Positions 25,720-35,180 of a DNA stretch of 64,000 nt are shown piece by piece. The stretch spans positions 1-64,000 of the forward strand of contig DHHM01000002.1 in assembly GCA_002403305.1 (NCBI GenBank), read 5' to 3'. Each line of letters starts with the position of its first letter. Position 1 is the first letter of the stretch. The notes beneath the pieces are model-generated. The model searched no databases. It had not been told where the DNA came from and was given only the letters and a program-made list of their open reading frames with translations. This stretch comes from Bacteroidales bacterium UBA4772 (GTDB lineage Bacteria; Bacteroidota; Bacteroidia; Bacteroidales; VadinHA17). The position numbers were made by a program, and so were the translations under genes.

Positions 25720-27594
25720 TTATTCCACCGGGTAAAATGGCATTTCCATCGGCAGATCTTCATTGCTGAGTATCCGGAAGAGCAACGGATCCCCGAGAAT
25801 CTCCCTCACATCAGCAGGACGGCCGTCAAGCAGTACCTGCCTGTTCATGAGCCTGATGCCGTGGCTGTAATCGACGTACCACCATACATGACCGCTGTAA
25901 ACGGGCTGGATGTGACTGCCGTCAGGCCTGTGCCAGCCATATATCACCACCCTGTCAGTCTGTTCCGCAATCCTCGATGAAATAATCACATCCTTCTTGA
26001 TACCCGCAACCAGCTGCCCATGCCTGCCGCCCGCCTCTGCCATCTGCTTTTCGATCTGCGCATTGTGCTCTGCAAATTTCGTCACCAGCTCATTAGCATT
26101 GCCAACTGGCTTGTAGAAGAAAGGATCAAGCTTCACATCTGCATGCGACCAGATATGATCACTCAGCTTTGCCGTCAGGAGTGAAGCTCCGAACAGGTCA
26201 GCCAGCCGCTGCGCGGTGCGGGGATTCATCGGTATACGGCAGAAGTCGTCATCACTGCCTATGGCCAGATAGTCGGGCATAACCTCATACTCAAGGGTAT
26301 GCCTCCTGCCTTCAGCATCATCAAATTCACCCCTCAGGGTCACCGTCTGCCTGAGAAATCGCGGGATATTGCCAGCGGCTGCCGCCCTGAATATCTCTTC
26401 CTCACGTTCGGCCAGCGGCAGATCCGATATCCGTGCCATGAAGGCTGACCCCGTCTCGGCACCCGGGTCACGCGCAGGGATGTTCAGCCTGCGTACCGGA
26501 ATGACCAGCGTGTCGGATATGAATTCCGAATATGCCCTTTCTCCAAAATAACGGTAGTCTCGCTGCACATCCCGCGTTCCGCTCAGCATACTGTGTATGA
26601 ACCCGTTGTACTCTACCTGCCTCGTATGATAGATCTTGCCACCCGGATTGGGTTTCATGACAATCTGGATATGCCTGTCGCGAGACGTATACCACACCAG
26701 AGAATCCCTCCGTCGCTCTTTTAGCCGGAAAGGTCTGTCAAGATAATCCCTCATCATTCCGGTGCGGTACCACGTACCTCCTGTCGGTGACACCAGGGGT
26801 TTACCGTTATAGATAACCACACTGTCATTGTATGCCAGTGTGCACAGGAACCTCTCCCCGCCTGACCGGAGCCATTGCGTCAGCTTCGGACCGTAAACCT
26901 CGTCCTCCCAGCCATAGTTGCTGTCCAGGAATGCAATGCGCGTCACTTCCCGGGGGATCTCAGAGTGTGCATCCAGATAACTGAAAATAAACCTGCCTCC
27001 CCCGCTGTGGCCATTGAGAACCAGTTCTGGCTTCCAGGGGGCAAATAACTCAGTGATGCGCTCAACAATCTCCTTCACCAGTTCACTGTAATCCGGCGTG
27101 GCAGCTTTCCACGCCGGCCAGCTCATGAGACTGTTCTCAACGTATGCCACAACCAGGGTCCGGTCTTTTATTACCCTTCTGAGGAATCTTGTCTGCGCTC
27201 CAATATGTTGTATGTCGAAGTGCCAGTCGTCGCCCTGGTACAACCTCTTTCCGAAAGTCTGCTCTATGGTGTTGCCGTTCGGCAGGGCATAGAGGACAAG
27301 TAATACCCGGTCGCCGACACCGAAACCTGAAACCGGGGCATTGATCAGTATTCGTGTCCCGGGAGGAGAGTCTTCTATCACCATCTGCTGCTCCCCGAAC
27401 AGGCCGGATGGTTTAAAGCCTGGCAGGAACTGCGATTTTGCCGGCCGCCCGGAAAAAACCAGCAAAAAGAGCGTTGTTATCAGCCAGAACGGCAGGTGAA
27501 ACCGGTAAGCACCCGGATCCCTGTTCTCATCCGGGGATGATGAAGATATTCCCCCTGAAATAAGGCTTTTCATGGGTTGGGTAATGGCGACCAT
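25720..27594 (-). CDS. Secreted alpha/beta-hydrolase-like protein of unknown function
   Basis: About 624 residues from the ATG at 27594; ATG 27573 is an alternative, and a TTG at 27627 is unlikely. A hydrophobic export signal (LPFWLITTLFLLVF) lies about 35-45 residues in. The first half looks like an alpha/beta hydrolase: LVLNGHSGGGRFIFSYLD (about residues 189-206) is the nucleophile elbow GxSxG, LDSNYGW could hold the acidic residue, and NGFIHSMLSGT the catalytic His. The C-terminal third has no recognised domain. Substrate unknown; esterase or peptidase are both possible. The fold call is mine from motifs and is moderately sure. Confidence 0.65.
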   Translation of the reverse strand: MVAITQPMKSLISGGISSSSPDENRDPGAYRFHLPFWLITTLFLLVFSGRPAKSQFLPGFKPSGLFGEQQMVIEDSPPGTRILINAPVSGFGVGDRVLLVLYALPNGNTIEQTFGKRLYQGDDWHFDIQHIGAQTRFLRRVIKDRTLVVAYVENSLMSWPAWKAATPDYSELVKEIVERITELFAPWKPELVLNGHSGGGRFIFSYLDAHSEIPREVTRIAFLDSNYGWEDEVYGPKLTQWLRSGGERFLCTLAYNDSVVIYNGKPLVSPTGGTWYRTGMMRDYLDRPFRLKERRRDSLVWYTSRDRHIQIVMKPNPGGKIYHTRQVEYNGFIHSMLSGTRDVQRDYRYFGERAYSEFISDTLVIPVRRLNIPARDPGAETGSAFMARISDLPLAEREEEIFRAAAAGNIPRFLRQTVTLRGEFDDAEGRRHTLEYEVMPDYLAIGSDDDFCRIPMNPRTAQRLADLFGASLLTAKLSDHIWSHADVKLDPFFYKPVGNANELVTKFAEHNAQIEKQMAEAGGRHGQLVAGIKKDVIISSRIAEQTDRVVIYGWHRPDGSHIQPVYSGHVWWYVDYSHGIRLMNRQVLLDGRPADVREILGDPLLFRILSNEDLPMEMPFYPVE

Positions 27595-27749
27595 AAACTT
27601 ACATAAAAACAGATGATTTTGATACAAGCCAATAAAGAATAAGGCGAACTCCGGGGTTTATGGTGAAAGTTAACCTGTTCATTACTATCACTGAACAGAA
27701 GACCTTATTTATCAGTTAATCCTCTCTTCCCATTGAGGTTTTTCATAAG

Positions 27750-27757
27750 TAATTTTG
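27750..27757 (+). promoter_or_regulatory. Candidate -7 box for the ABC exporter operon
   Basis: TAATTTTG matches TAnnTTTG and lies 42 bp before the ATG at 27800. The -33 element is poor. Confidence 0.4.
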
Positions 27758-27799
27758 TTATCTTGGTGGCTGAACCTGATCCGGTACATACGCTGACCC

Positions 27800-30700
27800 A
27801 TGAGTGAAGAGATCCTGCGGGCAATGATGGAGTTGTTCGCCCTGATAGTGAAGCAGGACGCCGGCATGCTGCAGAGCGAAAGGGATTACGTATCGGCCTT
27901 CCTTCAGAAACAGCTTACCCACCAAAGCGCAGATGAGTTCATGACTCTCTTTCTGGAGAACGCAGGCCCCATGGCCGGCACGGAGAGCAAAGCCTCAGCG
28001 GGCAGCTCCTCTGTCAGGGATTCGATCAGGATCTTCCATAACTGTACCAAGATCAACAAGACCCTGACCCAGGAGCAGAGGGTCATTGTTCTCATGCGCT
28101 GCTTTGAGCTTATCAGCACTGACAAGCAGTATACCCCGCAGCGCATGAATATCATCAACACCATCGCCGAGGTATTCAAAATATCACAGGAGGAGTTCAC
28201 CGCCATCAGCCTGTTCGTCAGGGAAAATCAGCCGGAGGCCTTCAGTGACCCGTCAATGCTCGTGGTAAGCACAGGCCACCCATCCGAAACCGCAGACAAA
28301 GGTTCCTTTGTCGTTTTTCTGAAGATAGCCAGCGTCAATCTCTATTCCCTCCGCTGTTTCTGTTCCGGAACCACCCTCCTCAACGGACTGCCGATAGCAT
28401 GCGGTAAGGTCTATACCTTTGCACCCGGGAGTTCTGTTCATACACCGCCGGCAACGATGCTGTACTACAGCGACATCACCTCACGGTTCATGGCAGACAA
28501 GAACATACACCGCATTACCCTTGTTGCCGATCATCTGAACCACTGTTTCATCGATGGGACACCGGCCATCACTGACCTGAGCTTCTCCGCCAGGGAGGGT
28601 AGCCTCGTTGCAATCATGGGTGCCAGCGGCTCGGGTAAGACAACCCTTCTCAACCTGCTCACCGGTTTGATTAAGCCTGACTCCGGTGAGGTCAGAATAA
28701 ACGGGATACCGATCACCGGCGGGGCAGAGAGACTCGACGGCGTTATGGGCTACGTGCCGCAGGATGACCTGCTGGTTGAGGAGCTCACCGTCTTTCAGAA
28801 CCTGTGGTATGCTGCCGCCCTCTGCTTTGCAGGCCGGAGTGATGAGGAGATAACCGGAATTGTAAACAGTACGTTGCAGACGCTGGGACTCTTTGAAAAG
28901 AGAAACCTGAGGGTGGGATCACCGCTCAACAAAGTCATCAGCGGGGGACAGAGAAAGAGGCTGAACATAGCCCTCGAGCTCATCAGGGAACCCTCACTGC
29001 TTTTTCTCGATGAGCCTACCTCAGGACTCTCCTCCTCGGATTCCGGCAACGTGATGGACCTGCTCCACGATCTTACCCTGAGGGGCAAACTGGTGGTAAC
29101 TGTCATTCACCAGCCTTCATCCGAGATCTTCAAGGGGTTTGACAATGTGCTCGTGCTAGACATGGAGGGGCATCTGGTCTTTTACGGCAACCCCCTCGAA
29201 TCGATAGTCCACTTCAAAACCCTTGAAGCACAGATTAACAGAGCGGCAGGTGAATGCCCGACATGCGGCAACGTTAATCCCCAAACTATCTTTGACATCC
29301 TCGAGACAAGGGTCGTCGATGAGTACGGAAGATTAACCGAGAAGAGGAAGGTCTCTCCCCCGGAATGGGCAAAAGCCTTCCGGGAGACATCACCGCCGAA
29401 GCCAATCCATGAGGAACACGAACCTCCTTATTCAGGCCTGCAGAGACCCGGATGGCTCAGGCAGATCTCGCTCTTCCTGATGCGCGACCTGAAAAGCAAG
29501 CTGGCCAACCGGCAGTACCTGATGCTCACTCTGCTGGAGGGGCCGGTACTGGGGCTCATCCTTTCATACATTATCAGGTATATTGCAGACCCGACGTCAG
29601 ACATCTATATCTTCAGGGAAAACGAGAACATCCCCGTCTATATCTTTATGAGCATCATCGTGGCTCTTTTCCTGGGCCTGACAATCAGTGCCGAAGAGAT
29701 CTTCAGGGACAGGAAGATGCTCAGGCGCGAGCATTTTCTCCGTTTGAGCCGGAGCAGCTATCTGCTTAGCAAGATCTCTGTCCTCTCAATCATTTCGGCA
29801 CTCCAGGCGTTCCTCTTCCTGGCGGTCGCCAATCCGATGCTCGGCATCAAAGGGCTGTTTTTCCCTTACTGGCTCACCCTCTTTTCAATTGCCCTCTGCG
29901 CAAACATGATAGGGCTCAATATCTCCTCGGCTCTCAACTCGGCAATCTCAATCTACATAGTGATCCCCCTGCTGATGATCCCGATGATGATACTGAGCGG
30001 CGCTATGTTTCCCTTTGACAAGCTGAACAGGAACATCGCCCGCCCCGACAGGGTACCCCTGATCGCCGAGCTGATGCCCACCCGATGGAGCTATGAAGCC
30101 CTGATGGTAAAACAGTTTACTGGTAATGAATACGGCAGAAGAGTCTATCCACTTAAGCAGCAGATGAGCATCTCGGACTTCAATGTCATCTACCGGATAC
30201 CCAGGGTGCTTGATGCCCTCGATAAATCAATTGAAAACCTCAGGCAGCAGGGCCGCCCCGATCCGGAATTCAGTGAGCTGCGGCTGCTCAGGAATGAGAT
30301 CGGAACAATATCCGCGTCAGGCATCGTCAGCCCGTTCGGAGCAACAGACTCAGTCACCCCGGAGCTCTTCACCGAAGAGCTGGGCAGCAGAATAAGAGAA
30401 TGGATCACAGGCGCCGACAGGGAATACAGAAGAGTGAGCCATATAGCAGACATGAGCCTCGACAACTATGTCAGCTCCAACAGGGAGGCACTTGACATAC
30501 TGTACAACAACTATCACAATGACAAGCTTGAAGACATCGTACGAAAAGTCTATGAGAGAAACAAGATGCTGGAGTTCAACGACAGACTCGTCCAGAACGC
30601 AGACCTCATCTATCTTGAGCCTGTGCCCTCAGGAACACTCAGCATCAGGACACATTTCATGGCACCTGTGAAGAATTTCTTCGGAATCAGGGTAGATACC

Positions 30701-30838
30701 TTCACATTCAATACTATGCTTGTGCTTTTTTCCGTTATAATACTATACGGACTCCTGTATTTTGAAGTGCTCAGACGGATTATCAGGTATTTTGAAAATC
30801 TCAGATTTCAAAAACGGGGAATGACCGGCATGCAATGA
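27800..30838 (+). CDS. ABCG-type half transporter with TerB-like N-terminus
   Basis: A 1012-residue fusion. Residues 1-150 are helical and TerB-like (ELFALIVKQDAGMLQSERDY, VLMRCFELISTDKQYTPQRM). Residues 150-240 are a strand-rich, possibly FHA-like regulatory domain. The ABC ATPase follows: Walker A GASGSGKTT near 274, signature ISGGQRKRLNIA near 380, Walker B LLFLDEPTSGL near 400. Residues about 560-790 are an ABC-2 permease with about six helices. The long soluble insert or tail (about 790-960) ends in a final helix. The ABC and permease order is that of ABCG/White exporters. Cargo unknown. It begins a three-gene operon with a lipoprotein and a small secreted protein, which suggests envelope export. 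Confidence 0.85.
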   Translation: MSEEILRAMMELFALIVKQDAGMLQSERDYVSAFLQKQLTHQSADEFMTLFLENAGPMAGTESKASAGSSSVRDSIRIFHNCTKINKTLTQEQRVIVLMRCFELISTDKQYTPQRMNIINTIAEVFKISQEEFTAISLFVRENQPEAFSDPSMLVVSTGHPSETADKGSFVVFLKIASVNLYSLRCFCSGTTLLNGLPIACGKVYTFAPGSSVHTPPATMLYYSDITSRFMADKNIHRITLVADHLNHCFIDGTPAITDLSFSAREGSLVAIMGASGSGKTTLLNLLTGLIKPDSGEVRINGIPITGGAERLDGVMGYVPQDDLLVEELTVFQNLWYAAALCFAGRSDEEITGIVNSTLQTLGLFEKRNLRVGSPLNKVISGGQRKRLNIALELIREPSLLFLDEPTSGLSSSDSGNVMDLLHDLTLRGKLVVTVIHQPSSEIFKGFDNVLVLDMEGHLVFYGNPLESIVHFKTLEAQINRAAGECPTCGNVNPQTIFDILETRVVDEYGRLTEKRKVSPPEWAKAFRETSPPKPIHEEHEPPYSGLQRPGWLRQISLFLMRDLKSKLANRQYLMLTLLEGPVLGLILSYIIRYIADPTSDIYIFRENENIPVYIFMSIIVALFLGLTISAEEIFRDRKMLRREHFLRLSRSSYLLSKISVLSIISALQAFLFLAVANPMLGIKGLFFPYWLTLFSIALCANMIGLNISSALNSAISIYIVIPLLMIPMMILSGAMFPFDKLNRNIARPDRVPLIAELMPTRWSYEALMVKQFTGNEYGRRVYPLKQQMSISDFNVIYRIPRVLDALDKSIENLRQQGRPDPEFSELRLLRNEIGTISASGIVSPFGATDSVTPELFTEELGSRIREWITGADREYRRVSHIADMSLDNYVSSNREALDILYNNYHNDKLEDIVRKVYERNKMLEFNDRLVQNADLIYLEPVPSGTLSIRTHFMAPVKNFFGIRVDTFTFNTMLVLFSVIILYGLLYFEVLRRIIRYFENLRFQKRGMTGMQ

Positions 30839-30848
30839 CCATTTTTCT

Positions 30849-30856
30849 TAAATTTG
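30849..30856 (+). promoter_or_regulatory. Candidate internal -7 box
   Basis: TAAATTTG matches TAnnTTTG in the 38-bp gap before the lipoprotein gene. It could give separate expression of the two downstream genes. No -33 TTTG is visible. Confidence 0.35.
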
Positions 30857-30876
30857 TACATTAACACAACCGCCTG

Positions 30877-31794
30877 ATGACAGGAAAAATCTCAAAACTG
30901 GCCGCTATCATCCTGTTGATCCTGGCATACTCATGCGGGAACAGCAGCACAAAGCAAGGCAGCCTGGGCTTTCCCATCGCTGATTCGGTGCCTGCAGGAG
31001 AGGCCGAGAAGCTTAGTGATGAAGCAATTGCAGATATAGTTCAGAACATTGCATCACCAGTTGAGATAGCAGCAATAATGCAGTCGATGCAGGTTCCCTT
31101 TACGGCTGAGTACCTTGCTCCCACACAGGGCTCCGACCGGCTTACCACTAACTTTCAGAAAGCAGTGATGCTTGGCATATACGGGGCTGACCTGGGTTAT
31201 CTCAACATCTATGAGAAGACCGGTAACTCCGTCGACCTGCTCTCAACAATAAAACGAATGGCTGACGGTCTTCGCGTTGGGCAGTTCCTCGATTTTGAAA
31301 CCCTGAAGAGGCTTTCGGTGAGCAAGTCAAACCTTGACTCCCTCCTCTTCCTCTCGGTTAATTCATATAACAAGATAGACGAATACCTGCGTGAGAGTAA
31401 CCGCGGTTCTGTATCTGCCCTTATGATCGCAGGCGTATGGATTGAGGGTCAGTACCTTGCGACGCAGGTTACCTGCACCCATCCTGACAGGGTGCTGAGA
31501 GACCGCGTAGGTGAACAGAAGATCATCCTGGGCGATCTGCTCATGCTCCTGCGACCCTACCGTGACAGCAGCGGTGATTATTCGTCGCTCTACAACATGA
31601 TGGAAGAGATCAGCAATGCATATCGCGATGTGCGCATAACTTACAAGCTTGGAGAACCGGAAACGGTTGAAGAAGACGGACGGCTGGTGATGATACAGCA
31701 TGAGGAGAGCATCGTTGATATGACTGATGACCAGCTTGAAGAGATTGCCGCTATTTCAGAAAATGTGAGAAACAAATTAATATCAGGAGGATAA
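30877..31794 (+). CDS. Hypothetical lipoprotein of the ABC exporter operon
   Basis: A 305-residue lipoprotein (lipobox LAYSC, Cys at about residue 20) followed by a Ser/Gly linker and a helical body. Notable segments are IASPVEIAAIMQSMQVPFTA, MLGIYGADLGYLNIYEKTGN and LMIAGVWIEGQYLATQVT. I recognise no named domain, although proteins of this general appearance are common in Bacteroidota. It starts 38 bp after the TerB-ABC gene, and the next gene starts 1 bp after its stop. It may be the periplasmic or outer-membrane partner of the exporter; this is inferred only from the operon. Confidence 0.75.
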   Translation: MTGKISKLAAIILLILAYSCGNSSTKQGSLGFPIADSVPAGEAEKLSDEAIADIVQNIASPVEIAAIMQSMQVPFTAEYLAPTQGSDRLTTNFQKAVMLGIYGADLGYLNIYEKTGNSVDLLSTIKRMADGLRVGQFLDFETLKRLSVSKSNLDSLLFLSVNSYNKIDEYLRESNRGSVSALMIAGVWIEGQYLATQVTCTHPDRVLRDRVGEQKIILGDLLMLLRPYRDSSGDYSSLYNMMEEISNAYRDVRITYKLGEPETVEEDGRLVMIQHEESIVDMTDDQLEEIAAISENVRNKLISGG

Positions 31795-31795
31795 G

Positions 31796-32236
31796 ATGAG
31801 ATACAGATTTGTCATTTTATCTGCCGCACTGCTCCTCCTGTCGGCCCTGGCATCAGGCCAGCCTGCCACCGATGACCTCGTTTCCAGATGTGTCCTCGGC
31901 GCCGGAGACAACACCACTTACCTGAAGGATTTCCGGGTACAGCTGCCGGAAGCAGCCCCGGATGCTGCAACGCCGGTCTACAAGGCAAACATGTACCTGA
32001 TGAAGAATATGAAATACAGATTCTCCATCTGTGATGCCCCCGAATCAAAGGGAGAGCTGGTCGTTGCCATCCATGACCAGGGGAGAGAGCTTATCTCTTC
32101 ATACAGCAAAGGTACCGGGAAGAGATACCCGTCCGTGGACTTCTTCTGCAACAAGACCGGACTATATACACTCTGGTATAGTTTCCGTGACGGAAAGCAG
32201 GGCTCAGGAGTGGGCGTGGTTTGTATGATCAGGTGA
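31796..32236 (+). CDS. Small secreted protein, third gene of the ABC exporter operon
   Basis: A 146-residue protein with a signal peptide (VILSAALLLLSALASGQ). Its mature part is predicted to be a small beta sandwich: VYKANMYLMKNMKYRFSICD, GELVVAIHDQGRELISSYSK and FFCNKTGLYTLWYSFRDGKQ, with two or three cysteines. No family is recognised. It starts 1 bp after the stop of the lipoprotein gene, so translation is coupled. Its stop directly abuts the stop of the convergent DUF6427 gene (32236/32237), leaving no intergenic space. Confidence 0.75.
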   Translation: MRYRFVILSAALLLLSALASGQPATDDLVSRCVLGAGDNTTYLKDFRVQLPEAAPDAATPVYKANMYLMKNMKYRFSICDAPESKGELVVAIHDQGRELISSYSKGTGKRYPSVDFFCNKTGLYTLWYSFRDGKQGSGVGVVCMIR

Positions 32237-33223
32237 TCAGAAGGGCCATACCCGCGATACCGCAATCATTATTGCCATCAGCCAGAACAGGATCTCCGCC
32301 GAGACGAGATTACGTGTAAAGGCCAGGTAATTGGCCATAATGAAAGCCACAGGTATTGCCGTCACCGCATTCATCTCCACAGATACGGAAGGCATAAATA
32401 TGTGTGCTGCCACGCAGATGAACATCATCCACAGCAGCAACTCGAAGGTCTTTCGCGACCTGATTTTCTTCGTGGGCATCTCTCCGGCCAGGGATACCAG
32501 CGCAGGCAGAAAATTCAGTCCGGTCACCACGAGCAATATGACCATGGTGCGTGAAATGTATACCGGAAGCATCTCATCGAAGAGATTATGCCTGACTATC
32601 CCGGTGAGTTCAGCCACACTGCCTCCGGTCACGTACCATACTGCATAGAGTACCAGCCACGGCAGAAGCGCTCCCGCGAGGGCAATGGCCATCTCCCTGA
32701 GGTCCGGACTCCGCAGTATCAGTGCCCCGATGAAGACGAGCAGGATAAACCATACCGCGCCTGCATAGAACATGCTCCCTGCCGAGATCAGCAGGGCGGC
32801 ATCGAAGAAATTAAATGCCAGCCCGTTCACACGGTAGGCCGATATCATCCTCCACAGTCCGATCATCACCAGCAGTGCTGCCGGAAGAGTCGGGTTGAGA
32901 ACCATCTCTCCGGGGAAAAGTGAATAGAGAATGATGTATATCAGGGCCGGAAGATAGGTTCTGCGGGGGATAAAGAAAATTGCAATATTGAACCTGACCA
33001 TGACTATTGCCACGACCAGCATAAGGGCAAATGAGAGTATCACAGCCAGCAGCGGTATGGCCGACAGTGCTCCAGCGGTAAGGCTCCAGAGAGGCATGGG
33101 CGCACCACCGGTAATGTCGGGCACCAGAGGAGGTGATATGAAGTGTTCGCTCCACAGGGCCAGGGTGATGAGCATAAGCAGTGTCACCGGAGCAATACCC
33201 GTCACCCTGAAAAACCTGATCAT
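32237..33223 (-). CDS. DUF6427-family polytopic membrane protein
   Basis: A 328-residue inner-membrane protein with about nine or ten predicted helices, such as VTLLMLITLALWSE, AIPLLAVILSFALMLVVAIV, AALLVMIGLWRMISAY and YAGAVWFILLVFIGALILRS. The pattern, including YRVNGLAFNFFDAALLISAG and IFFIPRRTYLPALIYIILY, matches the Bacteroidota family DUF6427, which has no established function. Its ATG overlaps the purD stop (ATGA), so it is the last gene of the six-gene minus-strand operon starting at 39241. Confidence 0.8.
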   Translation of the reverse strand: MIRFFRVTGIAPVTLLMLITLALWSEHFISPPLVPDITGGAPMPLWSLTAGALSAIPLLAVILSFALMLVVAIVMVRFNIAIFFIPRRTYLPALIYIILYSLFPGEMVLNPTLPAALLVMIGLWRMISAYRVNGLAFNFFDAALLISAGSMFYAGAVWFILLVFIGALILRSPDLREMAIALAGALLPWLVLYAVWYVTGGSVAELTGIVRHNLFDEMLPVYISRTMVILLVVTGLNFLPALVSLAGEMPTKKIRSRKTFELLLWMMFICVAAHIFMPSVSVEMNAVTAIPVAFIMANYLAFTRNLVSAEILFWLMAIMIAVSRVWPF

Positions 33224-34503
33224 CTCTCTCTCTTTTTCAGGTCAAAGCCTATATCCTTCCTGTAATTTACTCCCTCGAACAGTATCCCGGAGACAGTGCG
33301 GTAGCTCTTTTCCAGCGCCTCCTCCATTGTTTCTCCCAGTGATGTTACTGACAGCACTCTCCCGCCTGAAGTCATAATTCTGCCGCCTTGCTCAGCGGTT
33401 CCTGCATGAAACAGAGTGCTACCCGCCACACTGTCGAGGCCTGTTATCTCAAAGCCCTTGTTGTAAGCATCAGGATAGCCTCCTGATACCAGCATGACGG
33501 TTGCGGCACTATCAGGGGAGGTCACCAGGATGCGACTGTCAAGATCTCTGAGGGCCACACCCTCAAGCATGTCGTACAGATCACTCTCTATGCGCGGCAG
33601 TATCACCTCGCTTTCAGGGTCTCCCAGCCTGGCGTTGTATTCAATTACATACGGTTCACCGCCGACGTTCATCAGCCCGAAGAAGATAAAACCGCGATAC
33701 TCTATACCTTCATTACGCAACCCCTCAACGGTAGGCCTGATGACCTTATCTTCCACCTTGCTCATGAATTCCGGAGTGGCAAACGGCACCGGGGATACGG
33801 CTCCCATCCCTCCGGTATTCTTTCCGGTGTCACCCTCTCCTATTCGTTTATAGTCCTTGGCCTCAGGCAGCAACCTGTACGAGATGCCGTCAGTGACAAT
33901 GAATGCCGACATCTCTATACCGGCCAGGTACTGTTCGATGACTACCTTGCTGCCTGCCTTTCCGAAACGGCCACCGAGCATCGCTTTCAGTTCACGTACC
34001 GCTTCATCGTGGTCATTGATGATCAGCACTCCCTTGCCTGCCGCCAGCCCGTCAGCCTTGAGCACATAGGGAGGAGAGAGGGTAAGCATGAAACGTACGG
34101 CATCACCAGCGGTCTCTGCAGTGAAGGTCTCATAGGCAGCAGTGGGTATCCCGTGCCTCTTCATAAATCCCTTGGCAAAGTCCTTGCTTCCTTCAAGCCT
34201 CGCCCCACTGCGTCCCGGGCCTATCACCGCCACAGATGACAGCTCCGCGTCTGCCTCAAGATAATCGGTAATGCCTTCCACCAGCGGTGCCTCCGGACCC
34301 ACAACCACCATGCCGATGTTGTGTTCGAGTATTGCCGACCGAACGGCAGGGAAATCAAGAGGATCAACCGGCAGGTTTACTCCCACCATTGCAGTACCGG
34401 GATTACCCGGCGCAGTGAATAGCTTCAGTGGCCTGCTGCTCTGAGACAGTTTCCATGCCAGAGCATGCTCACGCCCCCCTGATCCAAGAATAAGTATATT
34501 CAT
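33220..34503 (-). CDS. purD: Phosphoribosylamine-glycine ligase
   Basis: A 427-residue ATP-grasp enzyme that joins glycine to 5-phosphoribosylamine in de novo purine synthesis (cytoplasm). Evidence: N-terminal ILILGSGGREHALAWKLSQS (residues 3-22), the ATP-grasp core with VLKADGLAAGKGVLIIND (about 152-169), GMGAVSPVPF and the metal-binding EYNARLGDPESEVILPR (about 287-303). Length is standard. It lies in an operon with a guanine-deaminase-like gene, so two genes of the operon touch purine metabolism. Its stop overlaps the DUF6427 start. Confidence 0.96.
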   Translation of the reverse strand: MNILILGSGGREHALAWKLSQSSRPLKLFTAPGNPGTAMVGVNLPVDPLDFPAVRSAILEHNIGMVVVGPEAPLVEGITDYLEADAELSSVAVIGPGRSGARLEGSKDFAKGFMKRHGIPTAAYETFTAETAGDAVRFMLTLSPPYVLKADGLAAGKGVLIINDHDEAVRELKAMLGGRFGKAGSKVVIEQYLAGIEMSAFIVTDGISYRLLPEAKDYKRIGEGDTGKNTGGMGAVSPVPFATPEFMSKVEDKVIRPTVEGLRNEGIEYRGFIFFGLMNVGGEPYVIEYNARLGDPESEVILPRIESDLYDMLEGVALRDLDSRILVTSPDSAATVMLVSGGYPDAYNKGFEITGLDSVAGSTLFHAGTAEQGGRIMTSGGRVLSVTSLGETMEEALEKSYRTVSGILFEGVNYRKDIGFDLKKRER

Positions 34504-34553
34504 TAAATTATGTTCATTCCCTTTTCAAAAATAACACTTAGCCTGTAAATAAC

Positions 34554-35180
34554 TCAGACAGCCGGCGAATAATCGTCCGGCAGCATAAAACTATACCCCT
34601 GCCGCAGCGCCTCCGTGATGAACCTGTCAAGGTAAAGGAGTGCGGAGGAGGAGGCTGTGTCATGTAAAACGATCAGAGAGCCGGGCCTCAGCCTCTGCAT
34701 CAGGATACGGCTTGAAGCATCAGGAGACAGGCTGCTGTCAAAGTCGTATGGCATCAGATCCCAGAAGACGATCCGCATGCTCCTCTCCAGTATTCTGTAT
34801 TGCCGTACCCTTATCCTGCCATAGGGAGGCCTGAAGAGATTGCTGCAGGTGATATCCCTGCCCCTGAGAACATCGGAACAGTATTCCCTTACCGGTGTTT
34901 TCAATCCGTTCAGATGGCTGTAGCCGTGATTGCCTGTTGCATGACCTGAGGTTACTATACGTGCAAAGAGACCGGGCAGCGCCTGTACCTTCCTGCCGGT
35001 GCAGAAGAAGGTGGCCCTCACACCGTGCCTGTCGAGTATGTCCAGCACCCGGGGAGTTGATTCGGGGTCAGGCCCGTCGTCAAAGGTAAGGCATATCCTC
35101 CTGCCCGTCCCGCCGATCCTGTAGATGGCATCAGGGTAGATGACTGCTGCCGGAAAGGGCCTGCCGTAGTTCCTGATCAT
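34554..35180 (-). CDS. Polysaccharide deacetylase (NodB homology)
   Basis: A 208-residue NodB-domain protein. The first motif ICLTFDDGPDPESTPRVLDIL (about residues 29-49) carries the catalytic and metal-binding aspartates. SGHATGNHGYSHLNG has the HxxxH-type metal histidines, FRPPYGRIR is motif 3, and FWDLMPYDFDSS and GSLIVLHDT (motif 5 His) follow. No signal peptide is evident, so the substrate may be a cytoplasmic or membrane-linked acetylated sugar. Its ATG overlaps the DUF2723 stop (ATGA), which suggests a link with a glycosyl-transfer step. Confidence 0.9.
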   Translation of the reverse strand: MIRNYGRPFPAAVIYPDAIYRIGGTGRRICLTFDDGPDPESTPRVLDILDRHGVRATFFCTGRKVQALPGLFARIVTSGHATGNHGYSHLNGLKTPVREYCSDVLRGRDITCSNLFRPPYGRIRVRQYRILERSMRIVFWDLMPYDFDSSLSPDASSRILMQRLRPGSLIVLHDTASSSALLYLDRFITEALRQGYSFMLPDDYSPAV

